64,000 nt of DNA from Gnetum montanum (GCA_015680685.1 MNCI01015910.1:1779299-1843298); one strand, 5' to 3'. Positions 10,507-22,489 are shown, counted from the first letter of the stretch. Notes: generated from the letters alone by a model not told the origin. Program-made: numbers and translations.

Positions 10507-10696
10507 ACTGAAGGAAAACTCGTCCTTGAGTTATAGTGAGAATAAGCTCCATTGATTACACAGTGGATAGGTACAAGATTATTGAATGATGAGAATGGGT
10601 TTATGCCATAGTGTGGAGTCAAAAAAAAATTGAGACACAACACAAAGAGTGCAAAAGGAAATCTTACAGCTGCAAAATTGGTGGAACTCATGTAGT

Positions 10697-11872
10697 TCTT
10701 GGTGGCAGTGGCTCCTCCATAGGTGCTTTCCCCTTGTCTTGTGCTCTAGGTCTTGGGACTTGTTGGCATTGAAGTATGGCCTAGAGTTTCTCCTCTTTAG
10801 TTCAGGGATCTTGTGCCGTCCATGCTAATGTTTCAATGTTTGATGGAGTTGGCACCTCCCATGGGTAGGGTAGTTGCAGAAACATTTGATTGGCCTTGAC
10901 ATACCAAGCCGCAAACATCCGTTGTTCCTCCTCGTAGGCTCTAGCTTTACCTTTGTATTCTTGAAAATACGCAAGCCATTGAGCCAAATCTATTGTGACA
11001 CCTTTTTGTCCTTGGTAGCTTGCTTTCACCACCTCAAGTTTAGAATTTGTAATGTCCAGTTTTTGCAATATCTTCTTGTGTTCTGCAAATTCTGTTTCAT
11101 ATTTGCTATAGGTGGTAGCTACCTATTGTTCAAGCTCTGTTCTTAAGCATCCTGCTGTTAACATGGCAAGGTTGGCATATTGCAGGTTTGCCAACTCCAT
11201 GTATTCTGTAAGATCCTGGATCTGCAGGTTCCAGTTCTTAACTTCTGCCTGGTGGGCGAAGGCATATGTGTCCAATATGGCCCGCCAGTTAGTGTGTTGA
11301 GCACTAATAGCGTTGATGTGGGGCTTGGCCATATGGATCTCTTACTCAAGGATTTGTTTGTACATCTCCACCTGGTCTCGAAAGTGCTCCTTTAGCTTTT
11401 CATGCTGTTTAGCCTCATTTTGCCACACACTTATTTCAATAGCTATTTTTTGGCAGATGACGTGTACCTACTCCATTGAGAGGGTTCGATTCTCCCTAGC
11501 TAAATGGCTCATGTCTTGGTTAACCCAGATGAATTGTTCTCGCAATTGATGAAATTGTTCTTCAAGAACATTCTTTTGCTTCTCCATAGAGGTCAACCGA
11601 AGGTTGTCAGCAACAAGCTACTTGTTTTCCTCTTGTAAGGCCTTGAGTGCCTTGTTATGCACATGAGTTTGCGCCTGTGCTGTAGAGGCATCCCAAACAG
11701 CCTTCTCTTTTTCTTCTGCCACCTTCTTATTCTTTATCAACAGTTTATTAAGTTGCTTGGTTCTGAAAGTGTCCAGCTGGTTCTGAGCATTTGGCCCTGT
11801 ATTCGGAAGGTTTAATACTTCCGAAATGGCTTGAACAAAGAAATCAACAATCACACCACAAATGTTAATCAT
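10697..11872 (-). pseudogene. Coiled-coil ORF of unknown function in the Athila-like element
   Basis: A single reading frame of about 390 codons on the minus strand, interrupted only by in-frame stops and by no frameshift. It is rich in Lys, Glu, Gln and Leu, with heptad-like stretches such as KLLIKNKKVAEEKEKAV, LEEQFHQLREQF and LKEHFRDQVEMYKQILE, predicting long coiled coils. The C-terminal part contains LPYPWEVPTPSN and a Pro/Lys-rich tail. At least three of the stops (ENK*L, SME*V, EQ*V) are TAG, consistent with CAG (Gln) codons mutated by cytosine deamination. It lies where pol or an env-like ORF would end in a complete Athila. I do not recognise the family. A structural Gag-like or accessory role is possible but unsupported. 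Confidence 0.6.
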
Positions 11873-11879
11873 GGCGCCT

Positions 11880-14480
11880 TCTTCTTTGTTGTGCTAAAAT
11901 TGGTACGTTTTCCCTAAGTACCAGGCACCGCTTTTAGAGAGGATAGGCCATAGGGGAGACCCTTTGAGGTGATCCCTAACAACTTCAGGAGCGAACTCTG
12001 CGAAAGATTCAAAATTTAGTTCCACAATCACCACAGTGAATGTGGTCCTTTTGTGGATAGCCTAAACACAATCCTGGGGCAACATGAGATGTTGTCCCTA
12101 TTCAGGCACTGCAGCAGCTCCTCCTTCTGCCTACCCAGATTGTACAGTAGCAGGGTCTTCTTGATGAATGCTAAATGATTGTTCCTTCTGCTCTGCATGT
12201 TGTCCAGCAGGGACTTGTTCTTCGCCTCTCCTAGGGCATTTACTTCCACCTTGAGCAAGACCTTCCTGTTGCCCACATTTCGGGGCCATCTGCAATCACA
12301 TGGGACCAAGCATTAGTAAGGCTATTTCTGAAGTTAAGGTATACCTTACTATTTACCTTAATTAATTTATTTTATCTCCGTGTGATGTTTCCCTAAAGAT
12401 TATAATAGTGAGTCCATTTTACTTAGGTGGTTTCCAATTTTAGTTTCTTGGTGTACCTAAAGCGATGAAATTATTTTCGGCACAATTATCCTTAATGTTA
12501 TAGCTAGTTACCCTTGATGATGTCCTTCGGGTGATGAAAAATTCCAAAAAAGTTATGTGCTATTCGGCGTGTGTCCCTCCCCCATGACTAAGCTGAGCAC
12601 TCCGTGTTCAAGTAGGTTTAGATGGAATAAAAATCGGAGTACCAGCGACCGAGATATAGGTAGAAAAGTAAGGGTCTCACAACCGCAAGTCGTAGAGAAA
12701 AACTCCGTTGCATGAATTATGAAAAATGATGTTAAGTGTTGTGGGGGGGTCATGTATATAAAGTTTGACGGGACGCGATATTGCATACGATACATCGCGT
12801 ACGCGATATTGTGGCCTATCGATGTTTAGGCTGAGGGAAAAAATACTGAATTTTGAAGGTTTTTCTGGAATTAAAAATGGAAATTAAGGACATGTGGGCA
12901 CATGTTAAAGGGTTCTAGGGTAAGTTAGATAGTTTTGAAGGCACAAATAATGATATGTGGGTGGACTTGAGCAATAAGGCCTTAGGTGGTAAGTGAGAGA
13001 AAAAGGTCACGTAAGGGTACATAGGAGCGTTGGATTTTAGAGGGATAGTATTAGGGAAAGAATATCATGGAAAATATGCTGAGGGTAAGAAACGGTGTGT
13101 GAGAGCTATGTCATGAGTCAAAATTACAAAAGATTACACAAGTGGGTCCTCCCCAAAGCAGGTTCCAACCTATAATGCCCTTGTGTAACCACACTTAAAA
13201 GTGTTTGTGGGCACTAGAAGGGTGAAATGTAATCTGCACTGATTCCACAAAACACACGCATGTAAATATCACTAGAATTATGAGGTAAGAGTTCTACGCT
13301 ACACAAGACACAAGCAACAACCACATGAACAACGAGATGAGATGGGGTATAGAAGGGATTGTAGAGATCGGGACATGAGGTAACTGACCCAGGGCACAGT
13401 GAATCCTACGTGTAAAGCATGATTAATGTGTCATTAACTCATCGTTCCAAGATCAGGACCAAGTCCATTCCTCTGATCAGTGACACCGCATTATTTTATT
13501 TCATGATGAGAGACTATGAGAGTACCATAGCAACAAGGCATACGATCACTTGGTGTTTTATTCAAGGGAGGAGTGATTTTTGTTTTGTGATACTTTTCTT
13601 TTTGTTTTCTTTTTCTCTTCTCTTCTTTCTTGCTTTCTTCTCTTTTTTTTTTCGATTGCTAAATCCAGAGAAGCCGCCAACCTTCAGGCATGGATGCATG
13701 TCTTTCCAGTGGAACCTCCTAGAATAGCATTGGATTTTTAAGTGTATTTTGATGACTCTTACTCCCATTTTTCGTTAGATCTACAAGGATCTTAGTACAA
13801 CGATGCTGCATGATAACTCTCACAGATGACACCAAAGAGAATCCGCAAGTCCCCTTGATGTCACACCCTAATCATTCCCTCTTGGTCAGTCCTTCTTCAT
13901 TCTGGGTACAATGAACACAAAATTAATTTTAAGTTTAAAAATGTCAAGAATATCACTGTACCCTTGATCAGAACCTCGTATTTGTAGAATGGATGAGTGG
14001 GTGTAATGGGCTCACTATCCACATAATTGATTGCTCGAGACTCGATAACATAGAACACACCTCAACCAATGAGCCACATGAGTGTTTTATTCATAGATGA
14101 GATTGCTTGTAAAAAGATAAAAAGTCCAAAAAGACAAAAAGACAAAAAGATAAAACAAGAAGTTAAAAGATCAAAAACTGGAAAACAAAAACAAAAATTG
14201 TAAAATTAAAGAAAATGAAAAATATTTATTAATCCTGCTTGTTATTAGAATGGGGGATATCCCCCATAACTAAACCGTTTAGCATGGAAAAGATTAATAA
14301 ATGAAAGATGAGGATCCTTGCATGTTGGAAACATTGAAACTTGGTCATACTTACCCCATTGGGGTCACACACTTGATTATAGTAAACATAGAGGGACAAT
14401 TTATGAGATGTGGTTCCCGGATAAAGAGTTGACCTGCTATGATATTTGGGACCATAAGATGGTATGCAAGGATCAGGGTG
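11880..14480 (-). other. Non-coding middle of the Athila-like element
   Basis: I checked both strands for RT (PFGL, YVDD), integrase and RNase H motifs and saw none. A further copy of the CGCGTACGCGATAT word, found in the LTRs, lies at about 12,774-12,810. Homopolymer and A/T-rich stretches occur at 13,590-13,660 and 14,100-14,225. Confidence 0.6.
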
Positions 14481-16043
14481 TCATCCTCCATGGCTGTGTT
14501 CATTGGGCCGTATGGTTATTGGAGTGTTAATTGGTGGCCTTGATGAGGTGACATGAGGCATTGGATTCGAAGGGAAGGGTGCACCATAGTGTTGGGCTTG
14601 TGGTGAGTTGGAGAATGTAGTGGCCTTGGAATTGTGTTGTCCCTTCTTACGGTCATATTTAAAGAAGGGACGATTTTGATGTTGAAGAGGCCTCTCACTA
14701 TTGTTGGAAATAGTAGCATAAGTAACATTTGTGGGTTGTTGTTGTGGTGCAAACACTTCAGAAATAGTTGGTGATGATGTAGAAGGAGGGAAAGGATGAA
14801 AATGTTGAAAATTAGGAGAAGTGTAAGGTGTAGAAGGTAGTGGTTATGTTGAGACATGGGCTGATAGTATTGAGGAGAATGATAATGTGGTGAGATAGAG
14901 TATGTTGGCCCAGTTGGAGAAACATGGTATTGGACTAGATAAGCATTTGGATTTGGATGATATGAAGGGTGTCTGTAATTTAGGGGTGACTTCCCCCATG
15001 ACTGGGATTGTTGCCACTGTGATTGAACATAGTATCTCTATATGAACTCGGAATGTAATGTGTTTCACCAATGCTCATATAAATGTAAAAAGATTGGGCA
15101 TTAGCCCTTGGGGTGATTGTATAGGCAAATGTTGCATCCATATGTGTGATTGGCAGTTGAGATCTTATTTTCCTTATCCCTTCTTTTTGATTGTCTACTG
15201 ATACTTTGTCCTGCTTCTTAGGTTGTCAAAACTCTATCTCCAATTATATTGATAAAATTATCCACACTTTTTATGTGTCCATTCCAACATCTTATTGATC
15301 TTTGCCTCGAATTCCTCTAATGATGGTTGTACTGGCAAAGATGGTTCTTCCCCCTTGAGATGGGTTGATTTCTCCTTTTGATGATTATGGACCTTTGTTA
15401 AGTTGATATTTTGGTCCCATTGATGTTTTTCAAGACTCTCCCATCTAGCCATTTCTGCTTCTTCTTTTGCTACCCGCTTAATAAGCTCTTGGACTTGATG
15501 GGTTTGTAGTTCATATAGTTGACCTTGGGCATACATCCCTAGGGTTTCTCTTGTTGCATCATCAAGCCCATCAATGATATGGTAAATTAGCCTTTTCTCG
15601 GAGAGCTCATGGCATGGATAGTTGTTTAACAGTGCGTAATATCTTTCTAAGGCCATGTCCAAGGGTTCATGTTGTGCTTGTTTCCACTCTTGGATTTGTT
15701 TCCTCAAGGTCGACACTCTTGCATAGGTTTGATATCTTTCGTTAAAGAGTTCTACCATTATTGGCCAATGTCATATTAAATTTTGTTTTAACAATCTATA
15801 CCATACTTTTTCTTGGCCAACGAGTATCATAGGAAAGAACTTGAGTTTTTGCCAACCGTTATCAATGTTGTTCCATGTATAGGCATCATAGAAGGCTTGT
15901 AAATGTTGTTGCGGATCTAAGTCATAGCCTCCTGAAAAATTAGGGAAGCTGTTTAAATTGAGCCTAGTTAGATGGCTCTCTTTACGATGCCTATGGGAGA
16001 TTCGAACAGCCTCTTGTATTTGCGTTAGGCTTGTAGTGGCCAA
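14481..16043 (-). pseudogene. Athila-like gag gene
   Basis: The first segment (16,043 to 15,774) contains FPNFSGGYDLDPQQHLQAF, the start of the Ty3 Gag domain. After a stop and small gap near 15,760 the domain continues from 15,758: LFNERYQTYARVSTLRKQI, ERYYALLNNYPCHELSEK, LIYHIIDGLDDATRETL and an amphipathic tail, about 166 codons to 15,258. This order (W.ELF..RY, LR..I, ER...LL...P.H.L.E, GL...TR..L) matches plant Athila/Ty3 Gag capsid domains. Downstream to 14,481 is a Gln/Pro/Tyr/His-rich, probably disordered tail in shifting frames (for example PQYYQPMSQHNH and RPLQHQNRPFFKYDRKK). No zinc knuckle or protease was seen. Confidence 0.8.
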
Positions 16044-16350
16044 TAGGGGTTCATCGGCATCAGGTAAGTTATGCTTTCATGTGTTGGGATGATGTTGCCT
16101 TCGTTTATGTTTATAAGAAATCCCCACCTCAAGTTGCATACTCTAATCTTCATTGTCATATAGTTCGTTGGTTCTCCAATGAACTTCCTCACTAGATGTG
16201 GCATTATTATAGTCTTGTAGAAGAGGCATGATTGTGAAGCTGTGTGTGAATGTGTATGTGACCTTTTGTAATTATTTATTCTTAAAAGATATATCATTAA
16301 TTCCTGTACAATGACCTTGTATGATATAACTAATCTAGATAACTAGCACC

Positions 16351-16370
16351 GTCCTCAGCAACGACGCCAA
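16351..16370 (-). promoter_or_regulatory. Primer binding site of the Athila-like element
   Basis: On the minus strand TTGGCGTCGTTGCTGAGGAC directly follows the 5' LTR end (CACTCATCA). It resembles the tRNA-Asp-type PBS of Athila elements, differing mainly by transitions. Confidence 0.75.
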
Positions 16371-17179
16371 TGATGAGTGGTGAGGTACCCTTATACTCAA
16401 CCATACGAATACGAGCGTTTCACGCGTGATTCGGTTGAACTCCGTAGACAAACTAGTTGTGGTATCTAGATAGTTATCCTTAGGTCGCAGTTCGCTGTCT
16501 TCCCATCTGGACTAGTGTTAACTTTGTCACGTATGGTTTAGTCCATAATGAGGTGTATGATATGTTCCTATACTACTGCTACTCTTGAATACAATGGGAA
16601 ATGATATTAACTAAGCTAAGAGGGAGAGGGTGAGAGAGAATCTAAGCTAGCCTAAGTGTAATGAGCATTCATTCCTCAATCATTCGTACACATCTTGGAC
16701 CTTGTGTATGACTACCACTGGGATTGCCAAGCACAGATCCTAGGTACGCTACTAGGTTACCAAGTAGTCACACTTAAATGCTCGTAATCAAGTCGTACTC
16801 ATTCCATGTTTAATAGGAGTTTAGGGTGAAGAGATATTAACTAAGAAAGTAGTAAATAACAATTAAATAAATAATTAAACTAAGTGAATGCTGCAATGAT
16901 GAAGTAATCTCAATCTTTATTTTTAGTCATGTGCGTATCCAAGTATGTCACACTTGAATAAGGATGCCGTACAATTACAATCACCACACTGCGGGCATAC
17001 ACTGGGAGAGAAGGGTTGAGAGAAGAACTACTTAAAACTAAAACACTTAAAGCTAAGAACTAAAAAACTGCCTATTGGAACTATCTACCTCTTATTTATA
17101 GATGAGGAGACAAGCTACGATATCGCGTACGCAATATCACATACGCGATATCGTGGTTAACTAAAATGGCGACTCATCA
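16371..17179 (-). repeat. 5' LTR of the Athila-like element
   Basis: 809 bp, partner of 9705-10,496. The minus-strand TATA box CTATAAATA is at 17,093-17,101. Near 17,115-17,155 the CGCGTACGCGATAT palindrome is present as a tandem pair, with some CpGs changed to TpG or CpA. Confidence 0.9.
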
Positions 17180-17409
17180 ATGTATGAAGCATTTTGGCCT
17201 CCATATGTTGTCTTGAATGGAATTAGTAGCATGTGAGCTACAAATGCTATTTTTACATTAATAAATGACCCAAATTGTGCCAAAACAAGGCCACTGAGTA
17301 GGATTTTTGATGGGGAAACAAGGTGATTATTTCTTCCTTTAGATCCCTTACCAAGTTATAATGACATTTTGAGCTATTGGACTTTCATTGCAACATGAAT
17401 TTTCCTTGA

Positions 17410-17485
17410 GCTGTTTCATTGACTCCTCTTTGTTGATGTTTTGAGTGTTAACCTAAGAGACATCAACAAAGAGTGCAAAACACCA
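17410..17485 (-). repeat. Conserved imperfect hairpin (element B)
   Basis: Arms GCTGTTTCATTGACTCCTC..TTGATGTT and ACATCAACAAAGAGTG..AAAACACC are homologous to the hairpins at 4686-4760 (A) and 54,134-54,212 (C). Confidence 0.75.
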
Positions 17486-17499
17486 CTACAGGTTCATCA

Positions 17500-18489
17500 C
17501 CAATGCTTCCTCTCCACACTTGATTTTGTAGTTGTTGAATCATGCTAAGAAGTACTCACGATGGTGAAATAAGTTTATAATGGGATGTAAAGAGTTGGAG
17601 ATGAGTTAATGATTACATAGGCTACCAGAGAATGATTACATGGGTGAACAAAGAATTTTAAATGTGTTGACATCATGGCTATGCCATGGTGGTGACATGT
17701 TTAATGATTGAAGAGGTCTTCATGCTTTGTGCTTCAATTGCTAGTTACTTGATGATGTTTATAGGAAGTAGCATTTGGTAATAGGCTTCTTTGCCCACTT
17801 GTCTCTCTTTTTCTTAAAGACCTGTTGACTTGCTTGACTTGAGGCTACATTGGCCTTTTTGATTTCTTGGCATTTTCTTTCCCTTTTTTTTTATGGAAGT
17901 GAAACCTTCATTAGGCTTCATTGTTGAGGCCAAGTCTTCAATTTCTTATTGGTCGACAAAGCACTTTGAAGGAAATGTCACATGACCATGGTACATTAAT
18001 GTCAAACATGGATTTCTCATCATTAACAAGGTAAGGAAGGCTATAAATTGGTTACGGGGTTATAGCTTGGGAGGGATAATGGAGGTGATGTGAGGTAAGC
18101 ACTATTGATAATATTGAACAAGCTAACCAAATCTCATATATCAAGATCACATGGTGACTTATCTTTGCGATGAAGCGCATCCTTGTAATGAATCTAGGCT
18201 CATCCTATATGCACAACTCTAAGAGTACAAGAAAACAAGTTAGGGAATACATGTGATTACAAGAGGTTATAAGTGAATGTAAACCATCATAGGTTACAGT
18301 TTATAGAACATAAGAATTTTGTGTCTTGCTATGCAAATTCATACAAAATTTGTAGTATTTCTACAAGGCCAAAAGAAGGTAAAGGGTCATGCAAGCTTAC
18401 TTGTTGTAGATTACTAGAGTTATCATTGTTGATCATTCATTTAAACGTGTAAATAAAAGCAAACAAAGGCTACAAGAAAATAGGTACTG
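17500..18489 (-). other. 3' untranslated region of element B
   Basis: No gene seen. It lies between the pol stop and the hairpin, as in A and C. The 30-bp repeats present in A and C at this place are not recognisable here. Confidence 0.45.
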
Positions 18490-19420
18490 TTAGATGAAAT
18501 ATGGTTTGAGATAGGAATAGTTGATTGGGTTGGCCCATTCATTTCCATCCATGTCTATCAACTTGAATGCTTCATTTCCATAAGCTTTGGTGACCAAGAA
18601 AGGTTTTTTCCAATTGGTTGAGAATTTATTCACATGCTCACAAATGACCTTGAGGACAAGGACTTCTTCCTTGAATTTTCACCTATTTAGATCATGATGA
18701 TGCTATTTTTACTACATCTCTAAGTATCATTTGATGTTGACAAGAATTTGTATCTGTTATTTCTCCATCAAGTTGAGGTTCATGGGGTGCAACTCATTTT
18801 GCTCATCATTAATGAAGTTAGAAAGAGCTAGCTTGAGGAATAAAACTTGAAGGTCAAGAGGCAAAAAAACTTTAGATCCATAAACCAGGCTATATGGGGT
18901 GGCTCCGATTATAGTTTTAAAGATTATCCTATAAGTCCATAGTAAATATAAGAGGTGTTCATGCCATTTGTGTTTACCTTTGCTTGGAATTTTCTTAAGT
19001 AGGTTTATGATGACTTTGTTGGTAGCTTCAACTTTTCTATTAGCTTGTGAATAGTCTAGTAATAAAAAGGAATGTTTAATGCTTAATTCTTAACAAAATG
19101 TTTGCATCTATCAGCTAGTAAATTATGGTATATTATCTATGAAAATTGTTAAAGGTAGGCTAAAATTGGAGACAATGTTTTCTAAGGCAAATTTACAGAC
19201 TTGTTGCATTGTTGTTTTTCTCAAAGGAATAGCTTCAACCCACTTTGTAAAATACTCAATTGTGGTGATGATGAAGCTATGATTTATAGAGGATTTAGGC
19301 ATACAACACAATCCTCTATAAATAATAGCTTCATCATCACCACAATTGAGTATTTAGGCATACAACACAACCCTCTATAATATAGTTGGATCAATTGTGT
19401 TGTATGCCAACATCTGTAAA
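18490..19420 (-). pseudogene. Integrase of Tat pol (element B)
   Basis: The pol end reads YLKPYFI followed by a stop at 18,490-18,492, as in A and C. Upstream on the minus strand are the C-terminal integrase segment with DMDGNEWANP and, at 19,123-19,311, the core segment KSSINHSFIITTIEYFTKWVEAIPLRK. A 45-bp foldback (19,250-19,355) has rearranged the core. Many stops and frame changes. Confidence 0.8.
19250..19355. repeat. Near-perfect 45-bp inverted duplication (foldback) inside integrase
   Basis: 19,250-19,294 is the reverse complement of 19,311-19,355 with one mismatch, around a 16-bp loop. The loop sequence TTAGGCATACAACACA is repeated directly after the right arm. Neither A nor C has it, so it is a local rearrangement in this copy. 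Confidence 0.9.
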
Positions 19421-19424
19421 CTAT

Positions 19425-20640
19425 AGCATGAAGTTTTTGGCTAAGTCATAGTGAGGTTGTAGATGTTTAGCTTTGCATGCATATACTTCAGTCACCTAGT
19501 TGACCATAAGTTGCGAATCACCTTTGATCATTTAACATGTAATTCCTAGGTTATGAGATACAATCATTTCTTTGATTAACCCTTGTATTCTTCTACGTTA
19601 TTAGTGCATGAGAATTGGAAATGATAAGAAAAAAGGTTGGATCTCATTAGAGGGTAATGTTATGATGACAACAACACTTGCTTCATGTACAATTGAAGAT
19701 CCATCAAAGTGCATGCTGTCATATTTTTTAGGTACCTCATTAACAATGTTGACATGCTCATAAGGGAATTTATGGTCTATGTTTGCATTATCCTCAATTG
19801 GGGAAGTGGTAAGTTGAGTGGCTAGAGCTTGACCTTTTGTTAAGGCTTGGGATATGTAATGTAGTTCGAACTTAGCTATTATGGCCTTTCATTAACCTAT
19901 ACAGCTACTCTCATAGATATTGGTTGTTATGGCTCTTAGTACATTATGCTTGTATATGACGTTGACTTGGCTCCTAAAGAGGTAGTGGCTTCACTTCTTC
20001 AAGGAGAAGACTAAGGCTAGGAAGTGCTTCTCGATTTCAGTGTATCAGGTCTTGTAAGCTATCAATACATGACTCAAGTAATAAATGGATAAATATGCTC
20101 CATTGTTTCATTTTTAGCATAATAGAGAAGGTATGGAGGTTTCAGAGATTGCAAGGTAGATGTAGAATGCTTGTCATTTTGAGGTGGGTACATGGTGGGC
20201 AATTGATCTATCTCTTGCTGAATATTATAAAAGGCTTCTTAGCATTGGTCAGTTCACTCATGGTGAACTCCCTTTTTAAACAAGTGTTGCATGGGTTGTA
20301 GCTTATATGTGAGTCTCGAGATGAAGCTACGGATAAATTGTAATCTACCTTATAAAGCTTGTAGTTATTTAAGGTTGCTAGGTGTTGATAGGTTGGTTAT
20401 GGCCTTAAATTTGTCAAGATTGAAATGTATTCCTACCTCAGATACTATGAAATCAAGCATCTTACTAGTTTTAACACTAAAGACACATTTCTTAGGATTA
20501 AGTCTAAGCTCATATTTGAGACACCATTATAATACTAGGTTTAGATCATGTGCATGGTCACCGGCTACTCTAAACTTGATGGCTATATCATCAATGTAAT
20601 CATTCAATAACACTAGCATGTAGTCACTAAAAATGTAAGT
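19425..20640 (-). pseudogene. Dual RNase H region of Tat pol (element B)
   Basis: Minus-strand sequence aligns with the RNase H, connector and archaeal-type RNase H of elements A and C. For example, 19,650-19,850 corresponds to the A segment from KGQAIATQL to LHFDGTS, and 19,440-19,560 to the part after GDS. Heavily decayed with stops throughout, so no domain is open over its full length. Confidence 0.65.
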
Positions 20641-21480
20641 CATGGCTTATTGATAGGTCACCCTTGCATTCTTCAAATTGAATGACATCATTGATAGGTC
20701 ACCCTTGCATTCTCCAAGGGGTCATGAAGGTTGTGTATATTTGATGCTTTGGGTTAATTGTAACTTGGTTATATTTTGAGAAACCATCCATAAAGGATAA
20801 CAAGGCATGCCTGATCATAGTATGGGTAAGTTGGTCAATACTAGCCAAAGGGAAATCATCTTCAATAGCTGCCTTATTGAAGTCATGGAAATTGATAAAG
20901 ATACAAATAATCCCATTTTCCTTAGGAACTACCACTATGTTAGACACCCAATCTACATAATTAACAACTGAGATGAAACTCACTTGGTAAAGCTTCTTAA
21001 TCTCATCATGGACTGCCAAGGCCAAATTAGGTCTAATTTTGTAAAATTTTTGCTTAATAGGTTTGATACTAGGGTCAAGTATGATATTATGTTGCACTAA
21101 ACATGGGTCAAGTCTTAGCATATCTTTATATGACCAAGCAAAGACTTTAATGTTATCTTAAAGGGCCTTGGTAATGTCTTGGGGCATCTGGGATTTTAGT
21201 GAGGAACTTAATTTTAGCATATTCTGCTAACCATTACAAGTTGTAATGTGAATTTCAACTAAAGAGTCCTCTGTGATGTCTTTGCCCTCTAAGTAAAAAG
21301 TTTTGACTATGTACTTAGGCCACTTTAGGGACTTCTCTATTGAGGCTATATGATCAAATAGGTTCCCAAGCTTAAGATCTAGGCATTCTAGGTCAATTGA
21401 GCATTAGACATCACCATAAGGTCCATTCAGGCTTAAAGGTAGGTTGAATTGTGTCCATGTATCCATGATTTAGTCTTGCA
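20640..21480 (-). pseudogene. Reverse transcriptase of Tat pol (element B)
   Basis: The longest piece is 20,699-21,121: LDPCLVQHNIILDPSIKP, LYQVSFISVVNYVDWVSNIVVV, KAAIEDDFPLASIDQL and FMTPW, matching the RT N-terminal half of A and C. The following PFGLKNAGATYQ motif is disrupted: a short tandem duplication (20,650-20,675 and 20,691-20,716) and a small deletion replace it. Upstream, 21,121-21,480 matches the pol N-terminal linker with several stops. Confidence 0.8.
20650..20716. repeat. 41-bp spaced direct duplication inside RT
   Basis: TTGATAGGTCACCCTTGCAT plus CTYCA occurs at 20,650-20,675 and again at 20,691-20,716 with one mismatch. It is specific to this copy and breaks the RT frame. 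Confidence 0.85.
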
Positions 21481-22210
21481 TGTTAAAAATGGTAAAATAA
21501 TGCAAAATATTACAATAATAAAGTATAATGTAGCTAAACATAGTCAAAACAAAGTCAAACAAGGCTAAGTAATGTCATAATAAGATAAACTAAGGCCAAC
21601 GAAGGTAGATTGAGATGAAACAAGGTGGAACAAGGGCCAAATGATGTAGAGTAAGGGCTAAATGAAGGTCAAAAGCATGCAAAATGATGTCAAACAAGGT
21701 GAAATGAGGTGTTAATGTTGCTAAATGATGGTAGAATGAGGCTAAGAAATCTCAAATGATGTTAAAACATAATAAAATGAGGCCAAATGATGTTAAAAAA
21801 GGTGTAAAATGATGATAAACAAGATCAAATGATACCATATAAAGTCAATATAATACCAAATGATTCCAAATAAAATCAAACGAAGCTAAAATGATGCAAA
21901 ATGATGTCGAATGGTATCAAACAACACCAAATGATGGAAAAATAATACCAAATGATGTCAAATGATATCAAATGGTGTCAAATCCTTTAAAATGATGTTG
22001 AATGGCATCAGATGATGGTAAAATGATGAAAAATGTTATCAAATGATATGAAATGATGTCAAAATGATGCAAAATGATGTTGAACGACATCAAATGATAT
22101 CAAATAACACCAAATGATGTTGAATGACACCAAATTATATCAAATGATGTAGAAAGAGGTTAAACGAGGTTGAACATAGTCAAATATGGTTAATAATGGT
22201 ATTAAATAAT
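21480..22210. repeat. Degenerate AAATGATGTC minisatellite
   Basis: Dozens of imperfect copies of a 10-11-bp word (CAAATGATGT, CAAATGATAC and variants), often paired into 20-21-bp units. It lies directly upstream of pol B, where element C has its own AGTTTAAGGTC repeats. Confidence 0.85.
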
Positions 22211-22489
22211 AGAATTTATATTTTAAAATGATTTCATAGTCAAAATAAGAAAAAAAATTAGTAAAAATAAGCTAAAATTTAGAAGAAATAGGTCATAAAT
22301 TGCTAACATAACCAAAAATCTAATAAAAAGGCCATAAATTGTTAAAATAAGTAAAAATCTTGTGAAAATAAGGAAAAACCTTGTGTAAACTACTAGAATA
22401 AGTGGAAATTTAGTGTAAATTATTAGAAAAGTGGCTTTTTATGGTCAAACAATTTTAGGAAGCTAAAATATTGAATTCTTAGAATGTGG

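Larger units (their letters stand above)
9705..17179 (-). mobile_element. Non-autonomous Athila-like Ty3 element with gag and coiled-coil ORF, no pol
   Basis: Two direct LTRs of about 0.8 kb (9705-10,496 and 16,371-17,179) both begin TGATGAGT and end ACTCATCA. A PBS lies inside the right LTR and a PPT inside the left LTR, which gives minus-strand orientation. The internal 5.9 kb contains a gag gene at the 5' end and a long coiled-coil frame at the 3' end. No RT, RNase H or integrase motif is visible in between. The PBS type (TTGGCGTCGTTGCTGAGG) resembles the tRNA-Asp PBS typical of Athila. The layout fits non-autonomous TR-GAG/LARD elements. Flanks read GCGTA on the left and ATGTA on the right, a possible target duplication differing by two transitions. 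Confidence 0.85.

Noticed and set aside
12028-12309. Possible pol remnant in the middle of the Athila-like element
   Set aside because: No RT, RNase H or integrase motif in any frame; composition is not protein-like.
13419-13768. Overlapping frames on both strands near 13.4-13.8 kb
   Set aside because: Created by a CTTTTTCTT-rich tract; basic or Phe-rich low-complexity peptides only.
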